DNA of 64,000 nt from Bradyrhizobium sp. 190 (GTDB taxonomy: Bacteria; Pseudomonadota; Alphaproteobacteria; Rhizobiales; Xanthobacteraceae). The notes beneath the pieces were generated by a model. The model ran no database searches. It saw only the letters and a program-made list of their open reading frames with translations, and had not been told where the DNA came from. Of the stretch, positions 16,736-27,243 are shown piece after piece; positions within the stretch are counted from its first letter, which is position 1, and every line of letters starts with the position of its first letter. The DNA is taken from assembly GCF_023073415.1 (NCBI RefSeq), contig NZ_JADPJL010000001.1, forward strand, positions 62,001 through 126,000, written 5' to 3'. The translations under genes were made by a program, and so were the position numbers.

Positions 16736-16993
16736 ATGAAGCTAATCGCCTGCCTTTCATTTGCCGTCATGATGACCGCCTCGGCGACTGCTGCCGCGGC
16801 GACCGAACAATGTCGTTTCATCGAGGCAAGGCCCGAGCGCGAGGCGTGCTACCAGCGCCAGGAGGTTGCGCGCGCCGCCCGTCAGAAAGCGAACGAGGCC
16901 CGGGAGGCCGAACAGCAAAAGAGCTACGAGCCCATGACGCAGGAAGATGCCCAGCTCGCAAAAGCCATCCGGGGTATTTGCCGGGGCTGCTAG
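16736..16993 (+). CDS. Small secreted protein, charged helical
   Basis: The start MKLIACLSFAVMMTASATAAAA at 16736 is a Sec signal peptide; the frame from 16658 would bury it. The mature part (about 63 residues) contains four cysteines (EQCRF, REACYQRQE, GICRGC) and a highly charged helix (ARAARQKANEAREAEQQK), ending in CRGC. No function is recognised. It is convergent with the SnoaL-like gene 18 bases away. Confidence 0.65.
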   Translation: MKLIACLSFAVMMTASATAAAATEQCRFIEARPEREACYQRQEVARAARQKANEAREAEQQKSYEPMTQEDAQLAKAIRGICRGC

Positions 16994-17011
16994 CCGCCGC
17001 CGGGCCGACGC

Positions 17012-17404
17012 CTATTGTGCGATCAGCGGCGTCTTCGACGAGACGTGATGGCTGACGATCTTCCAGTCTCCGTCTTCGCGAACGATCACCCAAGTAATTT
17101 TCACCACCAGCGGCTCGGCGTCCTTCTCGACGATAAACGTCGCTGTGCCCGCGACATTGATCAGATCGACCGCCGCCGGCGCCGTCCTGATATCGGTGAA
17201 TTGCACGGATGGCGACTGCCATCGCGGCAGTCCCTCGAAGTAGGTCTTAATGCCGTCATTGCCGCGATAGAAATTCGGGTTCGAACCAAAGAAGAATGCG
17301 TTCTTCGAATAGAGTGAGGCGAGAGCTTTGGCATCCAGCCTGCTGAACGCCGCCGCCCACCGGCGCGTGATGCCAGAGACGATGTCGTCGATCGCGTGTT
17401 GCAT
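17012..17404 (-). CDS. SnoaL/NTF2-like protein (SgcJ/EcaC type)
   Basis: The start MQHAIDDIVSGITRRWAAAFS at 17404 gives 130 residues. Starts further upstream would run into the palindromic repeat at 17425. The alpha+beta barrel pattern (WAAAFSRLDAKALASLYSKNAFFFGSNP... GIKTYFEGLP ... GTATFIV ... WVIVREDGDWKIVSHHVS) is that of the SgcJ/EcaC or DUF4440/SnoaL-like group of the NTF2 superfamily. Members bind or isomerise small molecules, or are non-enzymatic. No signal peptide is present and no substrate can be named. Confidence 0.8.
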   Translation of the reverse strand: MQHAIDDIVSGITRRWAAAFSRLDAKALASLYSKNAFFFGSNPNFYRGNDGIKTYFEGLPRWQSPSVQFTDIRTAPAAVDLINVAGTATFIVEKDAEPLVVKITWVIVREDGDWKIVSHHVSSKTPLIAQ

Positions 17405-17424
17405 CGATGATCCAATCTGAAATC

Positions 17425-17504
17425 GTAGGGTGGGCAAAGCGAAGCGTGCCCACCATTCACGACGCGGAGGCGATGGTGGGCACGCTGCGCTTTGCCCACC
17501 CTAC
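17425..17504. repeat. Bradyrhizobium-type palindromic repeat (GTAGGGTGGGC family)
   Basis: An 80-bp inverted repeat begins GTAGGGTGGGCAAAGCGAAG and ends in its near-complement GCTTTGCCCACCCTAC. It lies between the glnS stop and the SnoaL-like gene. Another copy with the same outer arms is at 22290-22410. Confidence 0.85.
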
Positions 17505-17515
17505 ATTCCGCTGCT

Positions 17516-19198
17516 TCACCCCTTCCCGCCGACTTCCTTCGCAAACGTGTCGCGCAGGCCGATGGTGCGGTTGAACACGGGCTTGCCCGGCGTGGAATCC
17601 TTGTCGCGCACGAAATAGCCCTGGCGTTCGAACTGCATCACTTCGCCGGAATTGTCTGATGCGACCGAAGGCTCGATCCGGGCGTCGGGCAACACCTCCA
17701 GCGATTCCGGATTGAGGTCGACGGCGAAATTCGCGGCACTCGGGCTGGGGTTCGCGAAGAGCTGATTATAGACGCGGATTTCCGCGGGCATCGACTGCGC
17801 GGCCGACAGCCAGTGCATGGTGGCCTTGACCTTGCGGCCGTCAGGCGCGTTGCCGCCCTTGGTCGCGGGATCATAGGTGCAGCGGAGTTCGACGACTTCG
17901 CCTGCATCATTTTTGATGACGCCGGTGCATTTGATGAAATAAGCGTAGCGCAGCCGCACTTCGTTGCCCGGCGAAAGGCGGAAGAATTTCTTCGGCGGGT
18001 TTTCCATGAAGTCGTCGCGCTCGATATAGAGCTCGCGGCCGAAGGAAATCTTTCGCGTGCCGGCCGCGGGATCATCGGGATGATTGACGGCCTCGAGCTC
18101 TTCAACCTGGCCTTCCGGATAATTCTCGATCACGATCTTGAGCGGCCTTAAGACCGCCATGCGGCGCTGCGCGGTCTTGTTGAGGAGTTCACGGATGCAA
18201 AATTCCAGCATACCGACATCGACCACGCTGTTGGCCTTTGCCACGCCAATGCGCTTGACGAATTCGCGCACCGCCGCCGACGGCACGCCGCGCCGCTTCA
18301 GGCCGGCAATGGTCGGCATGCGCGGATCATCCCAGCCCGACACATGACCGTCACGCACGAGTTGCGTCAGCACCCGCTTTGACAGCAACGTATAAGTCAG
18401 GTTCAGCCGGGCGAATTCGTACTGCCGCGGTTTCGACGGCACCGGCAGCTTGTCGAGCAGCCATTCATAGAGCGGCCGGTGGTCCTCGAATTCCAGCGTG
18501 CAAATCGAATGCGTGATGCCTTCGATGGCGTCCGACTGGCCGTGGGCGTAGTCGTAGCTCGGATAGATCGACCATTTGGTGCCGGTGCGCGGGTGCTCGG
18601 CATGCAGAATGCGGTAGAGCACGGGGTCGCGCAGGTTGATATTGCCGGCGCCCATGTCGATCTTCGCTCGCAGCACGCGCGTGCCGTTCGGAAATTCGCC
18701 AGCCTTCATGCGGCGAAACAGGTCGAGGTTCTCGTCCACCGCGCGGTCGCGGAACGGTGAGTTCTTGCCAGGCTCCGTCAGCGTGCCGCGGTTCACGCGG
18801 ATTTCTTCCTGCGACTGGTCGTCGACATAGGCGTCGCCGGTCTTGATCAGGCCCTCGGCCCAGTCGTACAGGCGATCGAAATAGTCCGAGGCGTAATAGA
18901 GATCGGTTCCCCAGTCATAGCCGAGCCAATGCACGTCGGCCTGAATGGAATCGATATATTCCTGCTCTTCCTTGGTCGGGTTGGTGTCGTCGAAGCGCAG
19001 GTGGCACTTGCCGGCAAATTCCTGCGCGATGCCGAAATTGAGGGCAATCGACTTGGCGTGGCCGATATGCAGGTAGCCGTTCGGCTCCGGCGGAAATCGG
19101 GTCACGATCCGGCTATGTTTATTGGAAGAGAGATCGGCCTGGACGATGTCGCGGATGAAATCGCGCCCTGCTTCTGCCGTTACCGGTTCTGTGGTCAT
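17516..19198 (-). CDS. glnS: Glutaminyl-tRNA synthetase
   Basis: The 560-residue class I synthetase charges tRNA-Gln directly with glutamine. It shows the HIGH motif at residues 44-47 ([15 protein letters not shown]), a KMSKS-type loop (LLSKRVL) around residue 270, the GlnRS-specific [15 protein letters not shown] and [25 protein letters not shown], and the anticodon-binding beta-barrels ending in GYFVRD. AGGA precedes the ATG at good spacing. Most alphaproteobacteria rely on GatCAB, so GlnRS marks a lineage that acquired direct charging. It is divergent from gltX with about 140 bp between. Confidence 0.96.
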   Translation of the reverse strand: MTTEPVTAEAGRDFIRDIVQADLSSNKHSRIVTRFPPEPNGYLHIGHAKSIALNFGIAQEFAGKCHLRFDDTNPTKEEQEYIDSIQADVHWLGYDWGTDLYYASDYFDRLYDWAEGLIKTGDAYVDDQSQEEIRVNRGTLTEPGKNSPFRDRAVDENLDLFRRMKAGEFPNGTRVLRAKIDMGAGNINLRDPVLYRILHAEHPRTGTKWSIYPSYDYAHGQSDAIEGITHSICTLEFEDHRPLYEWLLDKLPVPSKPRQYEFARLNLTYTLLSKRVLTQLVRDGHVSGWDDPRMPTIAGLKRRGVPSAAVREFVKRIGVAKANSVVDVGMLEFCIRELLNKTAQRRMAVLRPLKIVIENYPEGQVEELEAVNHPDDPAAGTRKISFGRELYIERDDFMENPPKKFFRLSPGNEVRLRYAYFIKCTGVIKNDAGEVVELRCTYDPATKGGNAPDGRKVKATMHWLSAAQSMPAEIRVYNQLFANPSPSAANFAVDLNPESLEVLPDARIEPSVASDNSGEVMQFERQGYFVRDKDSTPGKPVFNRTIGLRDTFAKEVGGKG

Positions 19199-19339
19199 TC
19201 CGAGTTCCTGTTAGGGATTGGCGAACCTTCTGCCAAATTCGCCCTTGTGAGCCAAGCCTACTTTGCCAATGGCTAGGCTTTAGTTATGCAATGTTCCTGC
19301 TATACACCACCGCCAATTCACCTCAGCCCGCCTCGGTAA

Positions 19340-20764
19340 ATGACAGATTCCGTCGTCACACGCTTCGCCCCCTCGCCCACCGGCTTCCTCCATATCGGAG
19401 GCGCCCGGACCGCGCTGTTCAACTGGCTCTACGCCAAGAAGACCGGCGGCAAGATGCTGCTGCGGATCGAGGACACCGATCGCGAGCGCTCCACCGAGCC
19501 GGCCATTGCGGCGATCCTGGATGGCCTGAAATGGCTGGGGCTCGATTGGGACGGCGACGTCATCTATCAGTTCAGCCGCGCCGCCCGCCACCGCGAGGTC
19601 GCCGAGCAACTGCTGGCCAGCGGCAAGGCCTACCGCTGCTACGCCACGGCGGAGGAACTGACCGCGATGCGCGAGAAAGCGCGCGCCGAGGGCCGCACCC
19701 GCCTCTATGACGGGATGTGGCGGGACCGCGACCCCTCCGAGGCGCCCGCGGGCATGAAGCCCACGATTCGCCTCAAGGCGCCGCTGACCGGCGAGACCGT
19801 GATAGAGGACCAGGTCCAGGGCCGCGTGGTCTGGCAGAACGAGAACCTCGACGATCTCGTGCTGCTGCGAGGCGACGGCAACCCGACCTACATGCTGGCG
19901 GTGGTGGTCGACGACCATGACATGGGCGTCACCCACGTCATCCGCGGCGACGACCATTTGATCAACGCCGCGCGCCAGAAACAGATCTACGACGCGCTCG
20001 GATGGGACATTCCGAACATGTCCCACATCCCGCTGATCCACGGGCCCGACGGCTCGAAACTGTCGAAGCGCCACGGCGCGCTCGGCGTCGATGCTTACCG
20101 CGCGATGGGTTATCTGCCGGCGGCGCTGCGCAGTTACCTGGTCCGGCTCGGCTGGAGCCATGGCGACCAGGAAATCTTCTCGACGCAGGAAATGATCGAC
20201 GCGTTCGATCTGCCCGCGATCGGGCGCTCCGCGGCGCGGTTCGATTTCGCCAAGCTGGAGAACCTCAACGGCCACTACATCCGCCAGGCTGATGACCGCG
20301 AGCTGGTGTCCCAGTTTGAGAGCGTGCTGGATTACGTCCCCGAAGGCGCCGAGCTGAAGGCAAAACTCAACGACGCCACGCGCGCGCAATTGTTGCGGGC
20401 GATGCCGAGCCTGAAGGAACGCGCCAAGACGCTGATCGAGCTGATATCGGGCGCCTACTTCATCTTTGCCGACCGCCCGCTTCAGGTCGAGCCGAAGGCG
20501 GCCGCGCTGCTGACGCCGGAGACCCGCGTCCTGATCGGAAAACTCCGGATAGCGCTCGAGACCGTCACCGACTGGCACGCCGAGACCACGGAAGCCGCGA
20601 TGCGGAATTTCGCAGAGCAGAACAACCTCAAGCTCGGCGCCGTTGCCCAGCCACTCCGGGTGGCGCTGACCGGGCGCACGACTTCGCCGGGTATTTTCGA
20701 TGTTTTGGCGGTACTGGGGCGAGAGGAATGCCTGGCCCGTCTCGGCGATCAGGCAGCCAGTTAA
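19340..20764 (+). CDS. gltX: Glutamyl-tRNA synthetase
   Basis: The 474-residue class I enzyme attaches glutamate to tRNA-Glu. It has [20 protein letters not shown] (HIGH-like at 18-21), the catalytic-core segment [33 protein letters not shown] and the KLSKRHG loop, followed by the helical anticodon-binding domain typical of bacterial GluRS. The start ATG has no strong Shine-Dalgarno. Because GlnRS is encoded next door, this enzyme may be a discriminating GluRS; the anticodon-loop determinants were not checked. Confidence 0.95.
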   Translation: MTDSVVTRFAPSPTGFLHIGGARTALFNWLYAKKTGGKMLLRIEDTDRERSTEPAIAAILDGLKWLGLDWDGDVIYQFSRAARHREVAEQLLASGKAYRCYATAEELTAMREKARAEGRTRLYDGMWRDRDPSEAPAGMKPTIRLKAPLTGETVIEDQVQGRVVWQNENLDDLVLLRGDGNPTYMLAVVVDDHDMGVTHVIRGDDHLINAARQKQIYDALGWDIPNMSHIPLIHGPDGSKLSKRHGALGVDAYRAMGYLPAALRSYLVRLGWSHGDQEIFSTQEMIDAFDLPAIGRSAARFDFAKLENLNGHYIRQADDRELVSQFESVLDYVPEGAELKAKLNDATRAQLLRAMPSLKERAKTLIELISGAYFIFADRPLQVEPKAAALLTPETRVLIGKLRIALETVTDWHAETTEAAMRNFAEQNNLKLGAVAQPLRVALTGRTTSPGIFDVLAVLGREECLARLGDQAAS

Positions 20765-20923
20765 GCCCCTACCATATGGGGGGACGCGGCCATCTTGCAG
20801 TGCACAGGGCAATAAGCTACGCCTTTGGCGCCGCTTCTAGACAATCCGGCTTCCCTTGCTGTCGCCGCGAAATGGCACGAGGGTCGGCGCGGTTTTTCGT
20901 AACGATTTCATCGGGGACTCGCG

Positions 20924-22228
<1,305 letters not shown>

Positions 22229-22254
22229 GCAACGTCGCTATAGGACAGATTGGA

Positions 22255-22286
22255 AAGCCGGATGCGATCGTCGCGTCCGGCTTTTT
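22255..22286 (+). terminator. Rho-independent terminator after gltA
   Basis: AAGCCGGA pairs with TCCGGCTT; the inner GCGA/TCGC lengthens the stem, and TTTTT overlaps its 3' side. It is 27 bases after the gltA stop. Confidence 0.9.
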
Positions 22287-22289
22287 CTT

Positions 22290-22410
22290 GTAGGGTGGGC
22301 AAAGCGCAGCGTGCCCACCATAGCGGATACCGCTTGAGGAGAGATGGTGGGCACGCGGAGCCTGTCATCGGGCGCGCATTCGCGCGACCCGGTGGCTCTG
22401 CCCACCCTAC
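22290..22410. repeat. Bradyrhizobium-type palindromic repeat (GTAGGGTGGGC family)
   Basis: The element runs from GTAGGGTGGGCAAAGCGCAG to GCCCACCCTAC, with an internal ATGGTGGGCACGC that echoes the other arm. It is longer than the copy at 17425 because of an insertion in the middle. It fills the gap between the convergent gltA and lpxB genes. Confidence 0.85.
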
Positions 22411-22424
22411 GAAACTGTCGTGTT

Positions 22425-23615
22425 CTATCCCCGCCGCGCCTGCCACATCGTCGCGAGCACGATATCGGCGGCGCGCGCGCTCGGCGGCTGGTTGCCGGTC
22501 GACATGATCCCGTCGATTTTTGCAAACGCCTCGAGCTGCTTGCGCCGCAACTCGCTGTCGCCAATCACATCGCGTAGTGCCTGCGAAAGCTTTTCCGGGG
22601 TGCAATCTTCCTGCAGGAATTCGGGGACGACGTTCTCGCCGATCACGAGATTGGCCAAGATCACCGAGTTCACCTTGATGGCGCGGCGCAGGATCCAGGC
22701 TTCCACCGAGCCGGTCCGGTAGGCCGTCACCATCGGCACCTCAGCCAATGCCAGTTCGAGCGTCACCGTGCCGGATTTGGCAAGCGCCGCATGCGCAATC
22801 CGGAACTTCGCCCGCTTCTCCTGCTCGCCGATCACGACCTGGGGCTGCACCGGCCAGTCCTTCACCGCGTCCACGACCGCTTCCTGCAGATGCGGCATGG
22901 TTGGCAGCACCAGTTCGAACGTCACGCCCTGCTCCTGCAGCCGAGCGACCGCCTGGCCGAAGACCGCCATGTGGTGACGAATTTCGCTGCGCCGGCTTCC
23001 CGGCAGCACCAGGAGCACCGGCGGCGATTGCGCCCGCTGCGCGGCTTCATCGGCATTCGGGCGCAGTGAAGCCAGTTGCTCGGTCAGGGGATGGCCGACA
23101 TAGGTGCAGGGCGGCCCGTGCAGCCTCCGATAGGCCTCGGGCTCGAACGGCAGCAGCGCCAGCACGTGATCGACATATTTCAGCATCGCGCGCGCCCGGC
23201 CGGGCCGCCACGCCCAGACCGAAGGCGACACATAGTTGACGATCGGAATCCCGGGATCCTTGGCGCGAACACGCTTCGCCACGCGGTGGGTGAAGTCCGG
23301 GCTGTCGATGATGACGAGAATATCCGGTGCGGCTTCCGTCACCGCGATGGCCGTCTCCTTGATCAGCCCGAGGATCTTCGGCAGTTCCTTGACGACGGCG
23401 GCGAGGCCTATGATCGAGAGCTCTTCGATCGGAAACAGCGACTCCAGGCCTTCGCGCGCCATCGCGCGGCCGCCGATGCCTTCGAACCGCACGCCGTCGC
23501 CAAGGCGCTGGCGCAGCACCTTCATCAGGTTGGCGCCGAGGCGATCGCCGGACTCTTCCGTCGCGATCAGAAATATCCGCCGCTCCATCCCGGCGGTGGC
23601 GCGAGACGGCGTCAC
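22425..23615 (-). CDS. lpxB: Lipid-A-disaccharide synthase
   Basis: The 396-residue GT19 glycosyltransferase joins UDP-2,3-diacylglucosamine and lipid X. Signatures include FLIATEESGDRLGANLM, RFEGIGGRAMAREGLESLFPIEELSIIG, YVSPSVWAWRPGRA, PFEPEAYR and VLPGSRRSEIRHHM. The GTG at 23615 overlaps the lpxI stop codon (GTGA), suggesting translational coupling, and AGGG lies about 10 bases upstream; an ATG at 23588 is the alternative start but lacks a ribosome binding site. One variation is EESGD where many members have GE(A/P)SGD. It is the last gene of the rpsB-lpxB array. Confidence 0.95.
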   Translation of the reverse strand: MTPSRATAGMERRIFLIATEESGDRLGANLMKVLRQRLGDGVRFEGIGGRAMAREGLESLFPIEELSIIGLAAVVKELPKILGLIKETAIAVTEAAPDILVIIDSPDFTHRVAKRVRAKDPGIPIVNYVSPSVWAWRPGRARAMLKYVDHVLALLPFEPEAYRRLHGPPCTYVGHPLTEQLASLRPNADEAAQRAQSPPVLLVLPGSRRSEIRHHMAVFGQAVARLQEQGVTFELVLPTMPHLQEAVVDAVKDWPVQPQVVIGEQEKRAKFRIAHAALAKSGTVTLELALAEVPMVTAYRTGSVEAWILRRAIKVNSVILANLVIGENVVPEFLQEDCTPEKLSQALRDVIGDSELRRKQLEAFAKIDGIMSTGNQPPSARAADIVLATMWQARRG

Positions 23616-24469
23616 GCTGATAAACCCTGGATGAACAGGCCGGTCCTGTCTGCGGCGGCGATCATGGCTTGCGAGTCCGCGGCAATGGTATGGCCGGCGA
23701 TCACGGCAATGCCGGCGAGCCCGGCCCGGGCTGCGCCCTCGATGGTTTTGGCGCCCACGGCCGGCAGGTCGAAGCGCAAATCCTGGCTACTCTTGGGCGC
23801 CTTCACCAGCACGCCGCGGCCGGATTTGGCGCGAATGCGCCCGGCCTCGCGCAACCGCGCTACGCGTGTCAAAAGCCCGTCGGTGCCCTCGATGTCCTCG
23901 ACCGCGACCACATGCCCGTCGATCACGACCACGGCCTGGCCAATGTCGAAGGGCCCAAGCGCGCCCAGCACTTCCCGCCCTTTGGCGATATCCGCCGCAG
24001 CCGCGGAATCGGGCGCGGCGCGGGCAATGTTTCCCTCCGGCATCAGAATGTCGGGGGCGACATCCCGGATGCCGACCATCCGAAAACCGTCCTGTTCCAG
24101 GATCCGGCCGATCCCCGACAACAGGTGATCGTCGCCGCCGCGAAACGCAGCCCAGACGCGGCCGAGGACGCGGATCGTTCCCCAGTCCAGCCGGATTTCC
24201 GACAGCGCCGGGCGCAGCAGCGTACCGATGAAGATCAGATCGCGGCAGCCTTCGCTGCGGAACAGTTTTGTGGCGCGGCCGAGTTGCCCGACCGAGATCC
24301 AGTGATGGCGGAAGCGCTCGACGCGAGCCGGATCACAGGCGCCGCGGAGCGCGAACAGCACCGGCGCGATCCCTCGTGCGGCAAGCGACTCCGCCACCGC
24401 GAACGGCATGGCGCCACCGCCTGCGATGACGCCGACGGGCGATGAAATGTCAGAAGCCGCTGAAATCAT
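23612..24469 (-). CDS. lpxI: UDP-2,3-diacylglucosamine pyrophosphatase LpxI
   Basis: The start MISAASDISSPVGVIAGGGAMP at 24469 lies 19 bases after the lpxA stop and gives 285 residues; longer frames overlap lpxA. The former DUF1009 family is clear from GVIAGGGAMPFAVAESLAARG, LIFIGTLLRPALSEIRLDW, GGDDHLLSGI, and the C-terminal EGTDGLLTRVARLR and FDLPAVGAKTIEGAARAGL. LpxI replaces LpxH in alphaproteobacteria, hydrolysing UDP-diacylglucosamine to lipid X. Its place between lpxA and lpxB fits the pathway order. Confidence 0.95.
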   Translation of the reverse strand: MISAASDISSPVGVIAGGGAMPFAVAESLAARGIAPVLFALRGACDPARVERFRHHWISVGQLGRATKLFRSEGCRDLIFIGTLLRPALSEIRLDWGTIRVLGRVWAAFRGGDDHLLSGIGRILEQDGFRMVGIRDVAPDILMPEGNIARAAPDSAAAADIAKGREVLGALGPFDIGQAVVVIDGHVVAVEDIEGTDGLLTRVARLREAGRIRAKSGRGVLVKAPKSSQDLRFDLPAVGAKTIEGAARAGLAGIAVIAGHTIAADSQAMIAAADRTGLFIQGLSA

Positions 24470-24488
24470 GGCTGCGGCGATCCCGTCA

Positions 24489-25292
24489 TCAATGCTTGCC
24501 GCCGCCATCGGCGGGAAGGCAGAGCGCGCGATGCTTGCCTTGCTCGATGAAGGCGAGGATTTCGGCGATCGCCGGATCCTCTCCAGCCAACGGCTGCACC
24601 GCATTCAGCCGCTCGGCGAAGATGCCGGGGCCGTGAAACAATTGTTGGTAGAACGAGCGCACTTTCGCCAGCCGCTCCTTGGTGAACTTGCGGCGCTTCA
24701 TGCCGATAATGTTCAGTCCTTCGAGAGCAGCATATTGTCCATTGGCTAGGCCGAATGGAATGATATCGCCACGCACGCCGCAGACGCCGCCGACCATCAC
24801 CTGCGGTCCGATCCGCGTGAACTGGTGCACGGCCGACAGCCCCCCGATAAAAACGAAATCGCCGATCTCGCAGTGACCGCCGAGCGTAGCTGAAGTTGCA
24901 AAAATCACGTCATTGCCAACCTGGCAATCGTGCCCGACATGGCTGCAATTCATGAAATAGCCGCGCTCGCCAACCCGCGTCACGCCGCCGCCCGCAACCG
25001 TCCCGGCGTTCATGGTTACAGACTCGCGGATGGTGCAGCCCGCGCCGATCTCCAGCCGGGTCAGTTCGCCCTTGTAGCTCAGCGATTGCGGCGGTGTGCC
25101 GAGCGAGACGAACGGATAGATCGTGCAGCCGGCCCCGATCGTGGTCTGCGCGGTAACGTGAACATGCGCGATCAGATTGCAGTTGGCGCCGATAACGACG
25201 TTCCGGCCGATAGTGCAATAGGGACCGATTGTTGTTCCTTCGCCGATCACAGCGCCATCCTCAACCCGCGCGGTTGGATCGATCGTACCCAT
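24489..25292 (-). CDS. lpxA: UDP-GlcNAc acyltransferase
   Basis: The start MGTIDPTARVEDGAVIGEG at 25292 gives 267 residues. Left-handed beta-helix hexapeptide repeats fill residues 1-190 (DGAVIGEGTTIGPYCTIGRN and so on), with the catalytic His in the NCSHVGHDCQVGN region, followed by a helical C-terminal domain with ALEGLNIIGMKRRKFTKERL. LpxA transfers a hydroxyacyl chain from ACP to UDP-GlcNAc, the first step of lipid A synthesis. Unlike the usual order, it does not directly follow fabZ: two other genes intervene. Confidence 0.96.
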   Translation of the reverse strand: MGTIDPTARVEDGAVIGEGTTIGPYCTIGRNVVIGANCNLIAHVHVTAQTTIGAGCTIYPFVSLGTPPQSLSYKGELTRLEIGAGCTIRESVTMNAGTVAGGGVTRVGERGYFMNCSHVGHDCQVGNDVIFATSATLGGHCEIGDFVFIGGLSAVHQFTRIGPQVMVGGVCGVRGDIIPFGLANGQYAALEGLNIIGMKRRKFTKERLAKVRSFYQQLFHGPGIFAERLNAVQPLAGEDPAIAEILAFIEQGKHRALCLPADGGGKH

Positions 25293-25414
25293 CAAGCAGC
25301 CCAGCCCATCCGTTGCGAATATCACGCGTTTTCCGGTGGTTACCGCGGCGTCCGAATGGTGTCCAGTGACGTATCGTTACGTCATGTTGCGGTGCGTCGG
25401 TGTCAAGAATGTCC

Positions 25415-25768
25415 TCAGATCATGCTGCCGGGCAGGAAGCAGCGGATCGAAATCCCATAGGCTCCCTTGATCGGCCAGACCATGGTCCGGCCGAAGCGAT
25501 TTGGCACGGTGATGACGGCATCGTCCGGCACGTCGATCCATTGGCCCTCGAGCCGGACGCGATAATGACCGTCCTTCGATTCCCAATCGACGTCGGATAC
25601 GACCGAGCCATCGGCGTCCGAACAGCAGGGCCCCTTCCCGCTTCTGAGACTATCGAACCATTGCTTGAGGGGGGAGTTGGCGTAGCGGCCGTCGTCGCGT
25701 GCCATTGCGCTCCCAGCGAAAACAGCGGCCGAGCCTATCAGCACAACGGCGGTTCTCAGGCGTTTCAT
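25415..25768 (-). CDS. Small periplasmic protein of unknown function
   Basis: The 117-residue protein has a signal peptide (MKRLRTAVVLIGSAAVFAGSAMA) and a compact domain containing QWFDSLRSGKGPCCSDADGS, RLEGQWIDVPDDAVITVPNR and ISIRCFLPGSMI. The GPCCSDADG...W..VP.DAV pattern is one I associate with conserved secreted proteins of Bradyrhizobium, with three cysteines in the mature part. No function is known to me. It lies between fabZ and lpxA on the same strand but separated from both by more than 100 bp. Confidence 0.75.
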   Translation of the reverse strand: MKRLRTAVVLIGSAAVFAGSAMARDDGRYANSPLKQWFDSLRSGKGPCCSDADGSVVSDVDWESKDGHYRVRLEGQWIDVPDDAVITVPNRFGRTMVWPIKGAYGISIRCFLPGSMI

Positions 25769-25833
25769 GCGGCAATCTCAACAGCGACCTGCCACCGGAA
25801 ATTACAAATCAGTCGACGGACCGAAGTTCCATC

Positions 25834-25862
25834 GCGCCATGCTCACGCTGACGGCATGGCGC
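25834..25862. other. Perfect 9-bp inverted repeat in intergenic gap
   Basis: GCGCCATGC pairs with GCATGGCGC across an 11-base loop, in the 234-bp gap between the small periplasmic protein and the histidine phosphatase. No T-run follows on either strand. The loop sequence TCACGCTGA also appears near 51195 beside a related GCGCC...ATGC context. Confidence 0.55.
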
Positions 25863-26002
25863 ACGGAGTGACTGAGCACATGCTCTGTCAACGATCCGAC
25901 ATTGTCGAGTATACCAGCGTATAGTCACGCCTGTGCGCGGTGACAGCTCACACAAACAGCGCTCCTCACGCGCAGGCAACTGCCCGACCCCGCAAGGTCT
26001 CT

Positions 26003-26638
26003 TTAGCTGCCGGCCAGCGCGATCCATTCGCTCGCCTGCACGCGCGCGATCAGGACGGCCGGACCCGAGGCGCTGGTCTTATAAACGAGCGCCTCGCCTT
26101 CGCGGATATCGGCAAATTCCTTTCCGAAGGCGTCGGCGACGTTGGTCTTGTGGGTCACCGCCAGATTGTTGAGGCCGGCTTTCGGAAGCGCATTAACGAG
26201 GTCCCGCACGGCGCGTCCCGCCTTGGCGTTCTTGCCGTCGGGATTGGCCATCGCCGACGAACTGCCCGCGCCGCTGTCGGTCAATTCGTCCACGGGCAAT
26301 ACGTCCTTGCCGGCGAGCAGCTTGCCGGTCTCGACCGCGCGGTTCAGCCGGCTCGTGTAGACTTCGCCGATCGGCACCCCCAATTTCTTGAGCGCAGCCC
26401 CAAGCTTGCGCGCCATATCGCGGCCCTTCTCGCTCAATTGCCGCTGCGCGGTCATGTCGTCGAACTTGAAGGGGTAGATGTCCTTCTGGCTGTCATCGGT
26501 GGCGCCGTGTCGAAACACGATGACGTAGCCACCGTCCTTGAGAGACGATACGAGCCCTTCCAGATCAGCCGCGTAACTTTGCGGCGACATCAGCAGAAAA
26601 ATGACCAAACACGAAATGATGGACGCAAGCTTGTTCAC
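26003..26638 (-). CDS. Secreted histidine phosphatase family protein
   Basis: A GTG at 26638 preceded by GGAGG gives 211 residues with a signal peptide (MNKLASIISCLVIFLLMSPQSYA). The phosphoglycerate-mutase fold shows the catalytic RHG motif in VIVFRHGATDD, an acidic/basic core (SEKGRDMARKLG, VYTSRLNRAVET) and the second His in LAVTHKTNV. It should be a periplasmic phosphatase of unknown substrate. With the preceding entry it separates fabZ from lpxA. The longest frame starts 21 codons earlier but would destroy the signal peptide. Confidence 0.85.
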   Translation of the reverse strand: MNKLASIISCLVIFLLMSPQSYAADLEGLVSSLKDGGYVIVFRHGATDDSQKDIYPFKFDDMTAQRQLSEKGRDMARKLGAALKKLGVPIGEVYTSRLNRAVETGKLLAGKDVLPVDELTDSGAGSSSAMANPDGKNAKAGRAVRDLVNALPKAGLNNLAVTHKTNVADAFGKEFADIREGEALVYKTSASGPAVLIARVQASEWIALAGS

Positions 26639-26784
26639 GGACGCCTCCGTTAAAAAGGCGCGGACCCGAACCGGATTTAATCTGCAAATTTCTTCAATCA
26701 ACCTCGGCGGCGAGTTCCACTACCAGGGATTGAACAAAGATATCAGGAAGACGTCGGTTGTGTGACGGATGAATTCAATCAGAT

Positions 26785-27243
26785 TCAATCCGTCAGCATC
26801 GCGCCGACGTCGGCCTCCGCGACCACGGTGCCATTCACCTTGGCGTCGCCGTGAAACCACCACATCGCCTTGCGGCGGCCGATCGAGCGCATGTGGTACT
26901 CGATGGTATCGCCGGGCATCACCGGCTTGCGGAATTTGCACTTGTCGATGGTGAGGAAATAAACCGCGCGCGGCTTCTCCGTGCCCTCGACCGATTTGAT
27001 GCCGATGACGCCGGCGGTCTGCGCCATGGCTTCGATCATCATCACGCCGGGATAGACCGGACGGTCGGGGAAGTGGCCGAGGAATGGCGGCTCGTTGAAA
27101 GTGACGTTCTTGATGCCGATGCCGCTGTAATCGGTCCGGATCTTGATCACCCGGTCGATCAGCAGCATCGGATAACGGTGCGGGAGCGTCTTGAGGATCT
27201 CGTTGATATCCACGAGCTCAAACCTGACCGGTGACTCCTCCAT
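26785..27243 (-). CDS. fabZ: 3-hydroxyacyl-ACP dehydratase FabZ
   Basis: The start [20 protein letters not shown] at 27243 overlaps the lpxD stop by one base (TAATG) and has GGGAG just upstream, giving 152 residues. The hot-dog fold carries [13 protein letters not shown], and the catalytic His and Glu in [20 protein letters not shown]. FabZ dehydrates hydroxyacyl-ACP in fatty acid elongation and competes with LpxA and LpxD for substrate, which explains its place in the lpx cluster. Confidence 0.96.
   Translation of the reverse strand: MEESPVRFELVDINEILKTLPHRYPMLLIDRVIKIRTDYSGIGIKNVTFNEPPFLGHFPDRPVYPGVMMIEAMAQTAGVIGIKSVEGTEKPRAVYFLTIDKCKFRKPVMPGDTIEYHMRSIGRRKAMWWFHGDAKVNGTVVAEADVGAMLTD

Noticed and set aside
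20868..20890. Possible sigma-54 promoter (TGGCAC) before gltA
   Set aside because: The -12 element TTGC at the required spacing is missing.
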